Position numbers and translations under genes: made by a program | Source of the DNA: Pseudorhodoferax soli | Lineage (GTDB): Bacteria; Pseudomonadota; Gammaproteobacteria; Burkholderiales; Burkholderiaceae_C | Assembly: GCF_003337555.1 (NCBI RefSeq) | Contig: NZ_QPJK01000015.1 | Span: 62,001 to 126,000, forward strand | DNA length: 64,000 nucleotides | Direction: 5' to 3' | The notes under the pieces: model-generated | What the model saw: the letters and a program-made list of their open reading frames with translations, nothing else | What the model was told of the DNA's origin: nothing | Database searches by the model: none | Part shown: positions 8,508-18,445 of the stretch, piece by piece | How positions within the stretch are numbered: position 1 is the first letter of the stretch | Layout of the letters: every line of letters starts with the position of its first letter

Positions 8508-8831
8508 ATGCCCACGATCCACTACATCCTCAAAGACGGCAGCACGCGCAGCGTGGAGGCCAAGCCCGGCGCCAGCGTGATGGAGACCGCCATCCACCAC
8601 AACATCCGCGGCATCGACGCCGAGTGCGGCGGCAGCTGCTCCTGCGCGACCTGCCATGTCTATGTCGACGAGGCCTTCCTCGGCAAGCTGGTGCCGCCCG
8701 ACGAGATGGAAGACGAACTGCTGGACGGCACCGCCAGCGAGCGCGCGCCGAACAGCCGGCTGAGTTGCCAGATCACGGTCACGGCCGCGCTCGACGGCCT
8801 CACGGTGCGCGTGCCGGAGACGCAGGTCTGA
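8508..8831 (+). CDS. [2Fe-2S] ferredoxin (adrenodoxin/putidaredoxin type)
   Basis: A 107-residue electron carrier. The cluster ligands are C40, C46, C49 (ECGGSCSCATCHVYV) and C87 (LSCQI), matching the C-x5-C-x2-C...C pattern of vertebrate-type ferredoxins. C44 is an additional nearby cysteine. It sits between the GS-like gene and the reductase, whose start overlaps its stop (ATGA). It would shuttle electrons from the FAD reductase to the Rieske oxygenase, making a three-component system. This ferredoxin class also serves cytochrome P450s, but none is encoded nearby. Confidence 0.93.
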   Translation: MPTIHYILKDGSTRSVEAKPGASVMETAIHHNIRGIDAECGGSCSCATCHVYVDEAFLGKLVPPDEMEDELLDGTASERAPNSRLSCQITVTAALDGLTVRVPETQV

Positions 8832-10087
8832 TGGCTGCCGCTTTGGTCATCGTCGGCGCCTCGTACGCGGGCGTGCAGCTCGCGGCGGCGGCCCGCGAGC
8901 AGGGCTTCGACGCGCCCATCGTGCTGCTGGGCGACGAGACGCATGCCCCCTACCAGCGCCCGCCGCTGTCCAAGGGCCTGCTCTCCGGCAAGACGGCGGT
9001 GGACCAGCTCGCGCTGCGCGGGCCGGGCTTCTACGCCGAGCAGAACATCGACCTGCGCCTGGGTGTGCGCGCCACCGCGCTCGACCTCGCGGCCCAGCGC
9101 GTGCAGCTGGCCGACGGCAGCCATCTGGACTACGGCTGGCTGGCGCTGGCCACGGGCGCGCGCTGCCGGCCGCTCGACGTGCCGGGCGCCACGCTGCAAG
9201 GCGTGCAGCAGCTGCGCACGCTGGACGATGCGCTGGCCGTGCAGGAGGCCGTCTCCGGCTCCAGCCGCGCCAAGCGCGCCTGCATCGTCGGCGGCGGCTT
9301 CATCGGCCTGGAGGTCGCGGCTGCACTCACCGCGGCCGGCGCCCAGGTCACCGTGCTCGAAGGCCAGACGCGGCTGCTCGCACGGAGTTTTCCCGAGCCC
9401 ATGTCCGACTACATGGCAGAGGCCCACCGCCAGCGCGGCGTGGCGCTGGAACTTGGCCGCGGTGTCGAGGCGCTGCTCGGCAATGCCGCAGGCCACGTCG
9501 AATCCGTGCTGCTCGACGACGGCCGCCTGCTCGCCTGCGACCTCGTCGTGCTGGGCATCGGCGTGCTGCCCAACGTGGAACTGGCCGAGGCCGCCGGCAT
9601 CGCCTGCGCGGGCGGCATCCTCGTCGACGCCTGCGGCCGCACCAGCGCGCCGAACGTGCTGGCCGCCGGCGACGTGGCCAACATGGAACTGCCGCCAGTG
9701 CCGGGTGGCCCCGCGCGCCTGCGGCTCGAATCCATCCAGGCCGCCAACGATGGCGCGCGCGCCGCGGCCTCGGTGCTGGCCGGCCAGCCGCAGCCGCTCA
9801 CCGCCGTGCCCTGGTTCTGGAGCGAGCAGCACGATCTCAAGCTGCAGATGACCGGGCTGCCCGCCCATGGCGACGAGACCGTGCTGCGCGGCGACATGGC
9901 CGACGACCGCTTCACGCTGTTCTACCTGCGCGACGGCGCGGTGGTGGCCGCGCATTCGGTCAACCGGCCGGCAGAGCACATGCTGGCCCGCAAGCTGGTC
10001 GCCGTCGGGGCGCAGATACCGGCCGACCTGCTGGCAGACCCCGCCAGCGACCTCAAACCGTTTTCCATCCCCCGGCCTCGCGGCTGA
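8831..10087 (+). CDS. FAD-dependent ferredoxin reductase
   Basis: A 418-residue NAD(P)H:ferredoxin oxidoreductase of the putidaredoxin-reductase type. The FAD-binding Rossmann motif is VIVGASYAGVQ at residues 6-16. The PYQRPPLSKGLL segment is diagnostic of the family. The NADH-binding motif CIVGGGFIGLEVAAAL and the second FAD motif (LAAGDVAN) follow in order, and the C-terminal reductase domain starts around VPWFWSEQHDLKLQ. The open frame extends far upstream to 7088, but that part is only a shadow of the GS gene. The ATG at 8831 overlaps the ferredoxin stop by four bases, so the two genes are translationally coupled. Confidence 0.93.
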   Translation: MAAALVIVGASYAGVQLAAAAREQGFDAPIVLLGDETHAPYQRPPLSKGLLSGKTAVDQLALRGPGFYAEQNIDLRLGVRATALDLAAQRVQLADGSHLDYGWLALATGARCRPLDVPGATLQGVQQLRTLDDALAVQEAVSGSSRAKRACIVGGGFIGLEVAAALTAAGAQVTVLEGQTRLLARSFPEPMSDYMAEAHRQRGVALELGRGVEALLGNAAGHVESVLLDDGRLLACDLVVLGIGVLPNVELAEAAGIACAGGILVDACGRTSAPNVLAAGDVANMELPPVPGGPARLRLESIQAANDGARAAASVLAGQPQPLTAVPWFWSEQHDLKLQMTGLPAHGDETVLRGDMADDRFTLFYLRDGAVVAAHSVNRPAEHMLARKLVAVGAQIPADLLADPASDLKPFSIPRPRG

Positions 10088-10111
10088 TCCTTCCCCTCGG
10101 AGTTCCCCACG

Positions 10112-11290
10112 ATGAAGATGACCAAACGCACTCTGTTCGCCCTGGCCGCACTGGCCTGCATCGGCGGCGCCGCGCAGGCCCAGGACGCGCTCAAGATCGG
10201 ACTGATCGGCACCTACTCCGGCCCCTACGCCGACTACGGCCGCCAGTTCGACGCGGGCGTGGCGCTCTACCTCAAGGAGCACGGCGGCAAGCTCGCCGGC
10301 CGCACCGTGGAAGTGGTGAAGAAGGACACCGGCGGCGCCAACCCCGATGCCTCCAAGCGCATCGCCCAGGAGCTGATCGTGCGCGACAAGGTGCAGATCC
10401 TCACGGGCCTGGACTTCAGCCCCAACGCCTACGCCGTGGCGGCCGTTGCCACCCAGGCCAAGATTCCGACCGTGGTGATGAACGCATCGTCCTCGGGCAT
10501 CACCGCCGCCTCGCCCTACGTGGCGCGGCTGTCGTTCACGGTGCAGCAGGTGTCCGACCCGATGGCCCGCTGGATGCTCAAGAACGGCACCAAGGAAGCC
10601 TATGTGGTGGTGGCCGACTATGCGCCGGGCACCGATTCGCTAACCGCCTTCAAGAAGGCCTTCGAAGAGGGTGGCGGCAAGGTCGTGGGCGAGCTGAAGA
10701 CACCCATGAACAACCCCGACTTCTCGGCCTACGTGCAGCGCATCAAGGACGCCAAGCCGCAGTCGGTGTTCTTCTTCTTCCCCTCGGGCGTGATGCCCCC
10801 GGCCTTCCTCAAGGTCTGGAAGGAACGCGGCATGGACGAGGCCGGCATCAAGCTCTATGCCACGGGCGAAGCCACCGACGACAGCTACCTGGACGCCACC
10901 GGCGACGTGGCCCTGGGCCTGGTCACCAGCCACCACTACTCGTTCGCCCACCCATCGGCCAAGAACCAGAAGTTCGTCAAGGACTTCGAAGCCCAGTTCG
11001 GCACCACGATGCGGCCCAGCTACTTCGCCGTGACGGCCTACGACGCGATGTCGGCCATCGATCTTGCGCTCAAGAAGACCGGTGGCGACGCGAGCGGCGA
11101 CAAGGTGATGGAGGCGTTCAAGGGCCTGCAGTTCGAAAGCCCGCGCGGCCCCATCGAGATCGACGCCGCCACGCGCGACATCGTGCAGACCGTCTACATC
11201 CGCAAGACCGAGAAGGCCAATGGCAAGCTCGTGAACGTGGAGTTCGACAAGTTCGACCGCGTGAAGGACCCGGCGAAGGAAGCCAAGTAA
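10112..11290 (+). CDS. Liv-type ABC transporter substrate-binding protein (first copy)
   Basis: A 392-residue periplasmic binding protein with a Sec signal peptide (MKMTKRTLFALAALACIGGAAQAQD, cleaved after AQA). The mature part begins with the Peripla_BP_6 signature LKIGLIGTYSGPYADYGRQFDAGVALYLKEHGG. It belongs to the amide/urea/aromatic-acid-binding branch, related to receptors for aromatic compounds, rather than to leucine-specific LivK. The ATG at 10112 is preceded by CGGAG. It is the first transporter gene of the oxygenase operon, and a second, related receptor follows the ATPases (14701-15858). Confidence 0.92.
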   Translation: MKMTKRTLFALAALACIGGAAQAQDALKIGLIGTYSGPYADYGRQFDAGVALYLKEHGGKLAGRTVEVVKKDTGGANPDASKRIAQELIVRDKVQILTGLDFSPNAYAVAAVATQAKIPTVVMNASSSGITAASPYVARLSFTVQQVSDPMARWMLKNGTKEAYVVVADYAPGTDSLTAFKKAFEEGGGKVVGELKTPMNNPDFSAYVQRIKDAKPQSVFFFFPSGVMPPAFLKVWKERGMDEAGIKLYATGEATDDSYLDATGDVALGLVTSHHYSFAHPSAKNQKFVKDFEAQFGTTMRPSYFAVTAYDAMSAIDLALKKTGGDASGDKVMEAFKGLQFESPRGPIEIDAATRDIVQTVYIRKTEKANGKLVNVEFDKFDRVKDPAKEAK

Positions 11291-11364
11291 GCCTGCGCCC
11301 GCCAAGCGCTGACCTCGGCACACGGCGTCCACCCGGACACCGTGCGCCCCGCATCGGGAATCCA

Positions 11365-12225
11365 ATGGGTATCGTCCTCTTCGACGGAGTGGCCTACGGC
11401 ATGCTCCTGTTCCTCATGGCGGTGGGCCTGTCCATCACCATGGGCTTGATGAACTTCGTCAACCTCGCGCACGGCAGCTTCGCGGTGGTCGGCGGCTACA
11501 CGGCCGCCGTGCTGATGAACCAGCTGGGCCTGCCGTACGCGGCGGCGTTGGCCGCGGCCTTCGTGGCGGCGGCGCTGATGGGTGCCGTGCTCGAGTTCGC
11601 GTTCTACCGCCGGCTGTACCGTGCGCACCCGCTCGACCAGGTGCTGCTGTCCATCGGCGTGGTGTTCGTGTCGATCGCGGCACTGACGTATTTCTTCGGG
11701 CCGACCATGCTGGCGTTCAACCTGCCGCCGGCGCTGCAGGGGCAGTTCCCGGTCGCGGGGCTGGAGCTGAGCCGCTACCGCATGTTCCTGATCGTCTGCG
11801 GCGTGGTGGTGCTGGCCGTGCTGCTGCTGGCCATGGGCCGCACGCGCTACGGCGCCATGGTGCGCGCCGCGGTGGACAACCAGCGCGTGGCCGGCGGCAC
11901 CGGCATCCATGTGCAGCGCCTGTTCTTCCTGACCTTCTCGCTGGGCTGCGGCCTGGCGGGCCTGGGCGGCGCGCTGAGCCTCGGCATGCTGGGCCTGGAG
12001 CCCTCGTTCCCGCTCAAGTACATGGTGTACTTTTTGATCGTGGTCTGCGTGGGCGGGGCCGGCACCATCACCGGGCCCTTCATCGCCGCGCTGCTGGTCG
12101 GCATCGTCGACGTGGCGGGCAAGTACTACCTGCCCGAGGCCGGCGCCTTCCTGATCTACGTGTTCATGATCGGCATGCTGCTGCTGCGGCCCAACGGCAT
12201 CGTCCCGAAGAAGGGCCTCGCATGA
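11365..12225 (+). CDS. livH: Liv-type ABC transporter permease (LivH)
   Basis: A 286-residue inner-membrane permease with about eight transmembrane segments. The LivH hallmark is visible: GLSITMGLMNFVNLAHGSFAVVGGYTAA near the N-terminus and the EAA-like loop MGRTRYGAMVRAAVDNQRVAGGTGI. It follows the binding-protein gene after a 74-base gap and overlaps livM by ATGA at 12222. It forms the translocation path with LivM, powered by LivG and LivF. Confidence 0.93.
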   Translation: MGIVLFDGVAYGMLLFLMAVGLSITMGLMNFVNLAHGSFAVVGGYTAAVLMNQLGLPYAAALAAAFVAAALMGAVLEFAFYRRLYRAHPLDQVLLSIGVVFVSIAALTYFFGPTMLAFNLPPALQGQFPVAGLELSRYRMFLIVCGVVVLAVLLLAMGRTRYGAMVRAAVDNQRVAGGTGIHVQRLFFLTFSLGCGLAGLGGALSLGMLGLEPSFPLKYMVYFLIVVCVGGAGTITGPFIAALLVGIVDVAGKYYLPEAGAFLIYVFMIGMLLLRPNGIVPKKGLA

Positions 12226-13190
12226 TGAAACCCATCACTCTTTCGCCGGGCCAGCTGCGTATGGCCGAGATCGCTTTCTGGCTGGCGCTGGCCTCCAGCT
12301 TCTTCCTCGCGCCCAACCACCTCACGCTGCTGAGCCAGATCCTGATCTTCGGCCTGTTCGCCGTGGCGCTGGACATGGCGCTGGGCTACGCCGGCATCCT
12401 GACGGTGGGCCACGCGGCCTTCTTCGGGGCCGGCGCCTACACGGCCGGCCTGTTGGCCAAGCACGGCTGGGGTGAGCCGTTCAGCGGCCTGCTGGCCGCG
12501 CTGGTGGTGGCCGGGGGGCTGGGCTATGCGCTGAGCTATCTCATCGTGCGCGGTGCCGACCTCACGCGGCTGATGATCACCATCGGCGTGTGCATGCTGC
12601 TGGCCGAGCTGGCCAACCGCCTGTCGGGCATCACCGGCGGCAGCGACGGCCTGCAGGGCATGGAAGTCAAGCCGGTGCTGGGCATCTTCGAGTTCGACCT
12701 GTTCGGCAAGACGGCCTTCGGCTATGCCTTCGTCGTCGTGCTGGCGATGTTCCTGCTGGTGCGGCTGGTGCTGCGCTCGCCGTTCGGGCTGGCGCTGCGC
12801 GGCATCCACGACAACCGCAAGCGCATGCTGGCCATCGGCACGCCGGTGGAGTCGCGGCTGCGCATGGCCTACGGCTTCTCGGCGGCCGTGGCCGGCGTGG
12901 CCGGCGCGCTGCTGGCGCAGACCACGCAGTTCGTCGGCATCGAGTCCATCGGCTTCAACCGCTCGGCCGAGATCCTGATCATCCTGGTGCTGGGCGGCAC
13001 GGGCCGGCTGTACGGCGGGCTCGTCGGCGCCATCGTCTACATGCTGGTGCACGACTGGTTCGCCGACCTGAACCCCGAGTACTGGATGTTCTGGCTCGGC
13101 ATCTTCCTCATCGCGGCCGTCATGCTGGGCCGCGGCGGCATCATGGGCGCGCTGTCGCGCCGCATCCGCACGCAGGAGCACATGCGATGA
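12222..13190 (+). CDS. livM: Liv-type ABC transporter permease (LivM)
   Basis: A 322-residue permease with about nine hydrophobic segments. LivM features are LFAVALDMALGYAGILTVGHAAFFGAGAYTAGLL and the cytoplasmic coupling loop SPFGLALRGIHDNRKRMLAIGT. The C-terminus ends in a basic tail (GALSRRIRTQEHMR) that overlaps the livG start by four bases. It is co-translated with LivH and LivG. Substrate specificity is set by the binding proteins, not by this protein. Confidence 0.93.
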   Translation: MMKPITLSPGQLRMAEIAFWLALASSFFLAPNHLTLLSQILIFGLFAVALDMALGYAGILTVGHAAFFGAGAYTAGLLAKHGWGEPFSGLLAALVVAGGLGYALSYLIVRGADLTRLMITIGVCMLLAELANRLSGITGGSDGLQGMEVKPVLGIFEFDLFGKTAFGYAFVVVLAMFLLVRLVLRSPFGLALRGIHDNRKRMLAIGTPVESRLRMAYGFSAAVAGVAGALLAQTTQFVGIESIGFNRSAEILIILVLGGTGRLYGGLVGAIVYMLVHDWFADLNPEYWMFWLGIFLIAAVMLGRGGIMGALSRRIRTQEHMR

Positions 13191-13952
13191 CCGCCTTGCA
13201 AACGAGTGGCCTGGGCATCAGCTTCGGCGCCTTCCACGCCGTGGCCGACGTGAACCTCACGCTGGAACCCGGCGCACGCCAGGCGCTGATCGGCCCCAAC
13301 GGCGCGGGCAAGACCACGCTGATCAACCTGCTCACGGGCATCTACAAGCCGAGTGCCGGCAGCATCCGCATGAACGGCGAAGACATCACGTCCTGGCCCG
13401 CCGACAGGCGCGCCCGCCAAGGCCTGGCGCGCACCTTCCAGATCAACACGCTGTTCGCCAGCCTCACGCCGCTGCTGTCGGTGGTGCTGGCCATCCATGA
13501 GCGCGAGGGCCAGGGCGCCACCTGGTGGCGCCCGTTCAGCCGCAGCACGGCCGCGTTCGACGAAGCCCACGCGCTGCTGCGGCGCCTGCGCCTGGACGCG
13601 CTGGCCAACACGCCCGTGGCCGAACTGGCCTACGGCAAGCAGCGGCTGCTGGAGATCGCGCTGGCGCTGGCCGCGCGCCCGCGCATCCTGCTGCTGGACG
13701 AGCCGGCCGCGGGCGTGCCCGTGGACGAGAGCGGCGAGCTGTTCGACGTGATCGCCGAACTGCCCGACGACATCAGCGTGCTGTTCATCGAGCACGACAT
13801 GAACCTGGTGTTCCGCTTCGCGCGGCGCATCTCGGTGCTGGTGGCCGGCCGCATCCTGACCGAGGGCACGCCGGCCGAGATCGGCCGCGACCCGCGCGTG
13901 CGCGAGGTCTACCTGGGCAAGACCCACGTCAACATCCGCAAGGAGGCCACCC

Positions 13953-13960
<8 letters not shown>
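13187..13960 (+). CDS. livG: Liv-type ABC transporter ATPase (LivG)
   Basis: A 257-residue ATPase starting at 13187 (MTALQTSGLGISFGAFHAVADVN); the longer open frame upstream is a shadow of livM. Walker A is GPNGAGKTT, the Q-loop lies in RTFQINTLF, Walker B is RILLLDEPAAG, and the switch histidine is in IEHDMNLVF. The ABC signature position reads AYGKQRLLEIA, as in many LivG proteins that lack a canonical LSGGQ. The gene overlaps livF by eight bases, and the livF ribosome-binding site AAGGAGG lies inside it. Confidence 0.93.
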
Positions 13961-14672
<712 letters not shown>

Positions 14673-14700
14673 CCACGCCCCTTTTTCCTGGAGTCTTCCC

Positions 14701-15858
14701 ATGTTCCATCGCCGCCACCTCCTCGCCGCCGGCACGCTCGGCCTCGCCCTGCCGCGCGCGTTCGCGCAGGATCCCGTCCGCATCGGCCTCGTCGCCGAGA
14801 TGTCCGGTCCCTTCGCCGAGTTCGGCCGCCAGATGCTGGCCGGCATCCAGGTCTACCAGAAGCAGTTCGGCGACAGTGTCGCGGGGCGCAAGGTCGAGAT
14901 CGTCGTCAAGGACGTGGCCGGCCCCAACCCCGAGCTGGCCAAGCGGCTCGCGCAGGAACTCGTGGTGCGCGACAAGGTCAGCGTGCTGGCCGGCTTCGGC
15001 TTCACGCCCAACGCGCTGTCCGTCGCGCCCATCGCCACGCAGGCCAAGGTGCCCATGGTGGTCATGAACGCGGCCGCCGCCAAGCTGACCGAGAAGTCGC
15101 CCTTCATGGTGCGCACCTCGTTCGACTACCCGCGCACCGTGCCGCCCATCGCCCAATGGGCCGCGCAGAAGGGCTCGAAGAAGGCCTATGTGATCGTGGC
15201 CGACTACGCGCCCGGCCACGACGCCGAGGCCGCCTTCCTGGCCGCCTACAAGGCCGCGGGCGGCGAGATCGTGGGCAGTGTGCGCACGCCGCTGGTCACG
15301 CTGGACTTCTCGCCCTACATGCAGCGCGTGAAGGATGCGAAGCCCGACCTGCTGTTCGCCTTCGTCAACGGCGGCGACGTGGCCCCGGCCTTCATCCGCG
15401 AGTACCGCGAGAAGGGCCTGGAGCAGGCCGGTATCCAGCTGGTGGGCACCGGCGACATCGTCGACGAGGCCATCATCGAGACCATCGGCGAGCGCGCCCT
15501 GGGCCTGACCACGGTCTACCCGTACTCCATGCACCACAAGTCGGAACTGAACGCGCGCTTCGTGCGCGACTTCAAGGCCCAGCGCGACGCCAGGGCCAGG
15601 CCCACCATCATGGCCGTGGCCGCCTACGACGGCCTGGCCGCCATCTACGCCGCGCTGCAGAAGACCGGCGGCCGGGCCGACGGCGCCGCCCTGCTGCAGG
15701 CCATGCAGGGCCTGCAGCTGGACAGCCCGCGCGGCCGCATCGCCATCGACGCGCAAACGCGCGACATCGTGCAGGACCAGTACATCCGCCGCGTCGAGAA
15801 GGTCGGCGAGGTGCTGGCCAACGTGGAGTTCGAGACCTACCCGGCAGCCAAGGGATGA
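14701..15858 (+). CDS. Liv-type ABC transporter substrate-binding protein (second copy)
   Basis: A 385-residue periplasmic receptor of the same family as the one at 10112. It shares the layout (VRIGLVAEMSGPFAEFGRQMLAGIQVY and similar WAAQKGSKKAYVIVADYAPGHD blocks) but is clearly diverged. The export signal starts MFHRRHLLAAGTLGLALP and has paired arginines, so Tat export is possible; Sec is also plausible. It follows livF after 28 bases and overlaps the amidase start by ATGA. Two receptors for one permease/ATPase set suggest that the operon imports two related ligands. Confidence 0.9.
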   Translation: MFHRRHLLAAGTLGLALPRAFAQDPVRIGLVAEMSGPFAEFGRQMLAGIQVYQKQFGDSVAGRKVEIVVKDVAGPNPELAKRLAQELVVRDKVSVLAGFGFTPNALSVAPIATQAKVPMVVMNAAAAKLTEKSPFMVRTSFDYPRTVPPIAQWAAQKGSKKAYVIVADYAPGHDAEAAFLAAYKAAGGEIVGSVRTPLVTLDFSPYMQRVKDAKPDLLFAFVNGGDVAPAFIREYREKGLEQAGIQLVGTGDIVDEAIIETIGERALGLTTVYPYSMHHKSELNARFVRDFKAQRDARARPTIMAVAAYDGLAAIYAALQKTGGRADGAALLQAMQGLQLDSPRGRIAIDAQTRDIVQDQYIRRVEKVGEVLANVEFETYPAAKG

Positions 15859-17216
15859 GCACCCCGGCCCTGCAGCTGGACATCGGCGCGCTGACCGCCG
15901 CCTACGCACGCGGCGTGCACGGGCCTGTGGCGGTGCTGCAGGCCCTGCTGGCCGAGGTGAACGCCGACGCGCGAGGCCTCAACGCCTTCTGCCACCTGGA
16001 CGCCGAAGGCGCGCTGGCCCAGGCGCAGGCCTCGGCCGCGCGCTGGCGGGCCGGCCGCGCGTTGGGCCCGCTGGATGGCGTGCCCGTATCCATCAAGGAC
16101 CTGCTGCCGGTGGCTGGCTGGCCCACGCGGCGCGGCTCGCTGGCCACGGCCGGCGAACCACCCGCGGCGCAGGACGCACCGCTGGTGGCGCAGCTGCGCG
16201 CCGCCGGCGCCGTGCTGTTCGGCAAGACCACGACCACCGAATTCGGCTGGGCCACGGAAAGCCACAACCCGCACGCCGGCACCACGCGCAACCCGCGTGA
16301 CCCGGCGCGCAGCGCGGGCGGCTCCAGCAGCGGCGCCGCCGCGCAGGTGGCGGCCGGCTGGGGGCCGCTGGCCATCGGCAGCGATGCGGGCGGCTCGGTG
16401 CGCATTCCGGCCGCCTACTGCGGCGTGGTGGGCTTCAAGCCCACGTTCGGCGCGATCCCGGCTGCGCCGCAGAGCGCCTTCGCCGAGTTCGCGCACTTCG
16501 GCCCGCTCACGCGCAGCGTGGCCGACTGCGCGCGCGCCATGGCCGTGCTGTCCCAGCCCGACCCGCGCGACCCGGCCTCGCTGTATCCGCGCGGGGCCGC
16601 GCAGCGGCCGGCGCAGCTGCGCATCGGCTGGAGCCTGGCGCTGGGTGCGCCCACCGCGCTGGAGCCTGCCATCGCCCAGGCGCTGCAGGCCTTGGTCGAG
16701 CGCCTGTCAGCGGCCGGCCACCAGCTGGTGGCGCTGCCGCCGCTGGGCCTGGACGCGGCCGATGCCATGTGGACAGTCTGGCAGTCGCGCGTGCACGAGT
16801 CCTTCGTCGACTGGACCGATGCACAGCGCGCGGCGCTGGACCCGGCGCTGCAGCGCCTGTGGGAGCAGGGCGCCGATCTCTCGCCAACGCGGCTGGCGCG
16901 CGCCCGCGCCCAGCTGCGCGGGCTGGCCGGCGCGCTGGCCCAGCAGTTCGCCGGCATCGACGTGCTGCTGACACCCAGCGCCCCGACCGTGGCGCCCCTG
17001 CTGCCCGGTGCACCGGACACCCAGCCGCGCAACTGGTTCGCCGGCAACGGCTACTGCTACCCGTTCAACCTCACGCAGCAGCCGGCGCTGAGCCTGCCGC
17101 TGGGCCGCGATGCGCAGGGCCTGCCGTTCGGCGTTCAGGTGGTGGGGCGGCGCTACGCGGATGAGCTGGTGCTGCATGCGGGGCGGTTGGTCGAAGGGAT
17201 GCTGGCGGCGGGGTGA
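15855..17216 (+). CDS. Amidase (amidase-signature family)
   Basis: A 453-residue amidohydrolase. The Ser-cisSer-Lys triad of the amidase-signature family is visible: K81 in GVPVSIKDLL, the cis-Ser within GGSSSG (155-160) and nucleophile S181 in GSDAGGSVRIPA. Unlike GatA it has no partner genes. It is the last gene of the oxygenase operon, overlapping the binding-protein stop by four bases. In this context it could release the amine or acid from an imported amide, or cleave the gamma-glutamyl amide made by the GS-like ligase. The specific substrate cannot be read from the sequence. Confidence 0.92.
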   Translation: MSTPALQLDIGALTAAYARGVHGPVAVLQALLAEVNADARGLNAFCHLDAEGALAQAQASAARWRAGRALGPLDGVPVSIKDLLPVAGWPTRRGSLATAGEPPAAQDAPLVAQLRAAGAVLFGKTTTTEFGWATESHNPHAGTTRNPRDPARSAGGSSSGAAAQVAAGWGPLAIGSDAGGSVRIPAAYCGVVGFKPTFGAIPAAPQSAFAEFAHFGPLTRSVADCARAMAVLSQPDPRDPASLYPRGAAQRPAQLRIGWSLALGAPTALEPAIAQALQALVERLSAAGHQLVALPPLGLDAADAMWTVWQSRVHESFVDWTDAQRAALDPALQRLWEQGADLSPTRLARARAQLRGLAGALAQQFAGIDVLLTPSAPTVAPLLPGAPDTQPRNWFAGNGYCYPFNLTQQPALSLPLGRDAQGLPFGVQVVGRRYADELVLHAGRLVEGMLAAG

Positions 17217-17254
17217 AGCGGGCTGGCGGAACGCTGGTGGATGACAATCCAACG

Positions 17255-18342
17255 ATGTGTCCCCGCAAACCGGCATCCAAGAACCCCGGTGCAGTCGCGT
17301 CTCTACCGGTGGAATCGGCCTTCGCCGAAGTGGTGCGGCTGATCGAACGGGCGCGCCAGCGCGCCTACCAAGCCGTCAACTCGACGATGGTCGATCTGTA
17401 TTGGCAGTTGGGCGAGTACCTGCACCTCCGGATCGAGGCAGACGGATGGGCCAAGGGCACCGTGGTGCAACTGGCGTCGTACATCGCGCAGCGCGCACCC
17501 GGCGCACGGGGCTACTCGCCGCAGAACCTGTGGCGCATGCGGCAGTTCTATGAAACCTACCGGGACGACGAGAAACTCTCACCAATGGTGAGAGTTTTGC
17601 CTTGGACCCACAACCTGATCATCCTGACCCAGTGCAAACGACAAGAGGAACGTGAGTTCTACTTGCGCATGGCTGCACAACAGCGCTGGGGCAAACGTGA
17701 ATTGGAGCGTCAGTTCCGGCTGGCCGCGTTCGAACAGGCGGTACTGACACCGCCAAAACTCTCGCCGCCGGTGAGTGACTTGCACGGCGAAGCGGCGATG
17801 AGTGCCTTCAAGGATGCCTACTCCGTCGAGTTTCTGGCCCTGCCAGTTGGCCACACCGAAGCCGACCTGCACCGCGGCCTGCTGGCCGAGTTGCGCAGCT
17901 TCCTGATCGAACTGGGCCGCGACTTCTGTTTCGTCGGCTCCGAGTTCCCCTTGCAGGTGGGTGGACGCGATTTCGCACTCGACCTGCTGTTCTTCCACCG
18001 CGGCCTGAACTGCCTGGTGGCCATCGAGCTGAAGGTGGACCGCTTCGAACCCGAGCACTCGGCAAGCTCAACTTCTACCTGGAAGCGCTGGACCGCGACG
18101 TCAGGAAGCCGCACGAGAACCCGGCCATCGGCCTGCTGCTGTGCGCCAGCAAGGACGCCGAGGTGGTGGAGTACGCCCTGAGCCGCACGCTGTCGCCCGC
18201 GCTGGTGGCGCAGTACCAGACGCAGCTGCCCGACAGGCAGCTGTTGGCGGCGAAGCTGCACGAGTTCTATGCGCTGAGCGCGCCCGACGTGGCACCAGCC
18301 GATCCGCCACCCAAGCGCCCGCGCAAGCGACGCACGGCCTGA
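17255..18342 (+). pseudogene. DUF1016/YhcG-family PDDEXK nuclease gene, frameshifted
   Basis: The reading frame from 17255 (MCPRKPASKN) encodes the DUF1016 N-terminal helical domain (STMVDLYWQLGEYL, PWTHNLIILTQCK) and the start of the PDDEXK nuclease domain (FALDLLFFHRGLNCLVAIELKV, with the Asp and ExK residues). At 18056-18058 the frame breaks. Adding one C there restores the expected continuation HLGKLNFYLEALDRDVRKP in the next frame, which stays open to TGA 18340-18342 and ends in a basic KRPRKRRTA tail. As sequenced, translation instead runs through an unrelated frame to 18181. One base is missing, so this is a young pseudogene or a sequencing error. GTG 17213 is a possible earlier start. 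The family is predicted to process DNA or recombination intermediates. Confidence 0.8.
17573..17597. repeat. Perfect 11-bp inverted repeat with 3-base loop inside the DUF1016 gene
   Basis: The left arm AAACTCTCACC (17573-17583) and right arm GGTGAGAGTTT (17587-17597) are exact reverse complements separated by AAT. The hairpin lies in coding sequence (KLSPMVRV). A related, imperfect hairpin with the same left arm except one base occurs at about 17756-17775. Confidence 0.75.
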
Positions 18343-18445
18343 GCGCTGCACGGCGCAGAGCCTGAGCGCACCACAGGCCGATCCAGGCGGCGCCACAATC
18401 GCGGCTCGCTCCCCGTCCCCTTCGGCCCGCCCAGCCCACTCCCGC

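Noticed and set aside
12164-13181. Minus-strand frames opposite livH/livM
   Set aside because: No domain signatures; the plus strand carries standard permease genes in overlapping order.
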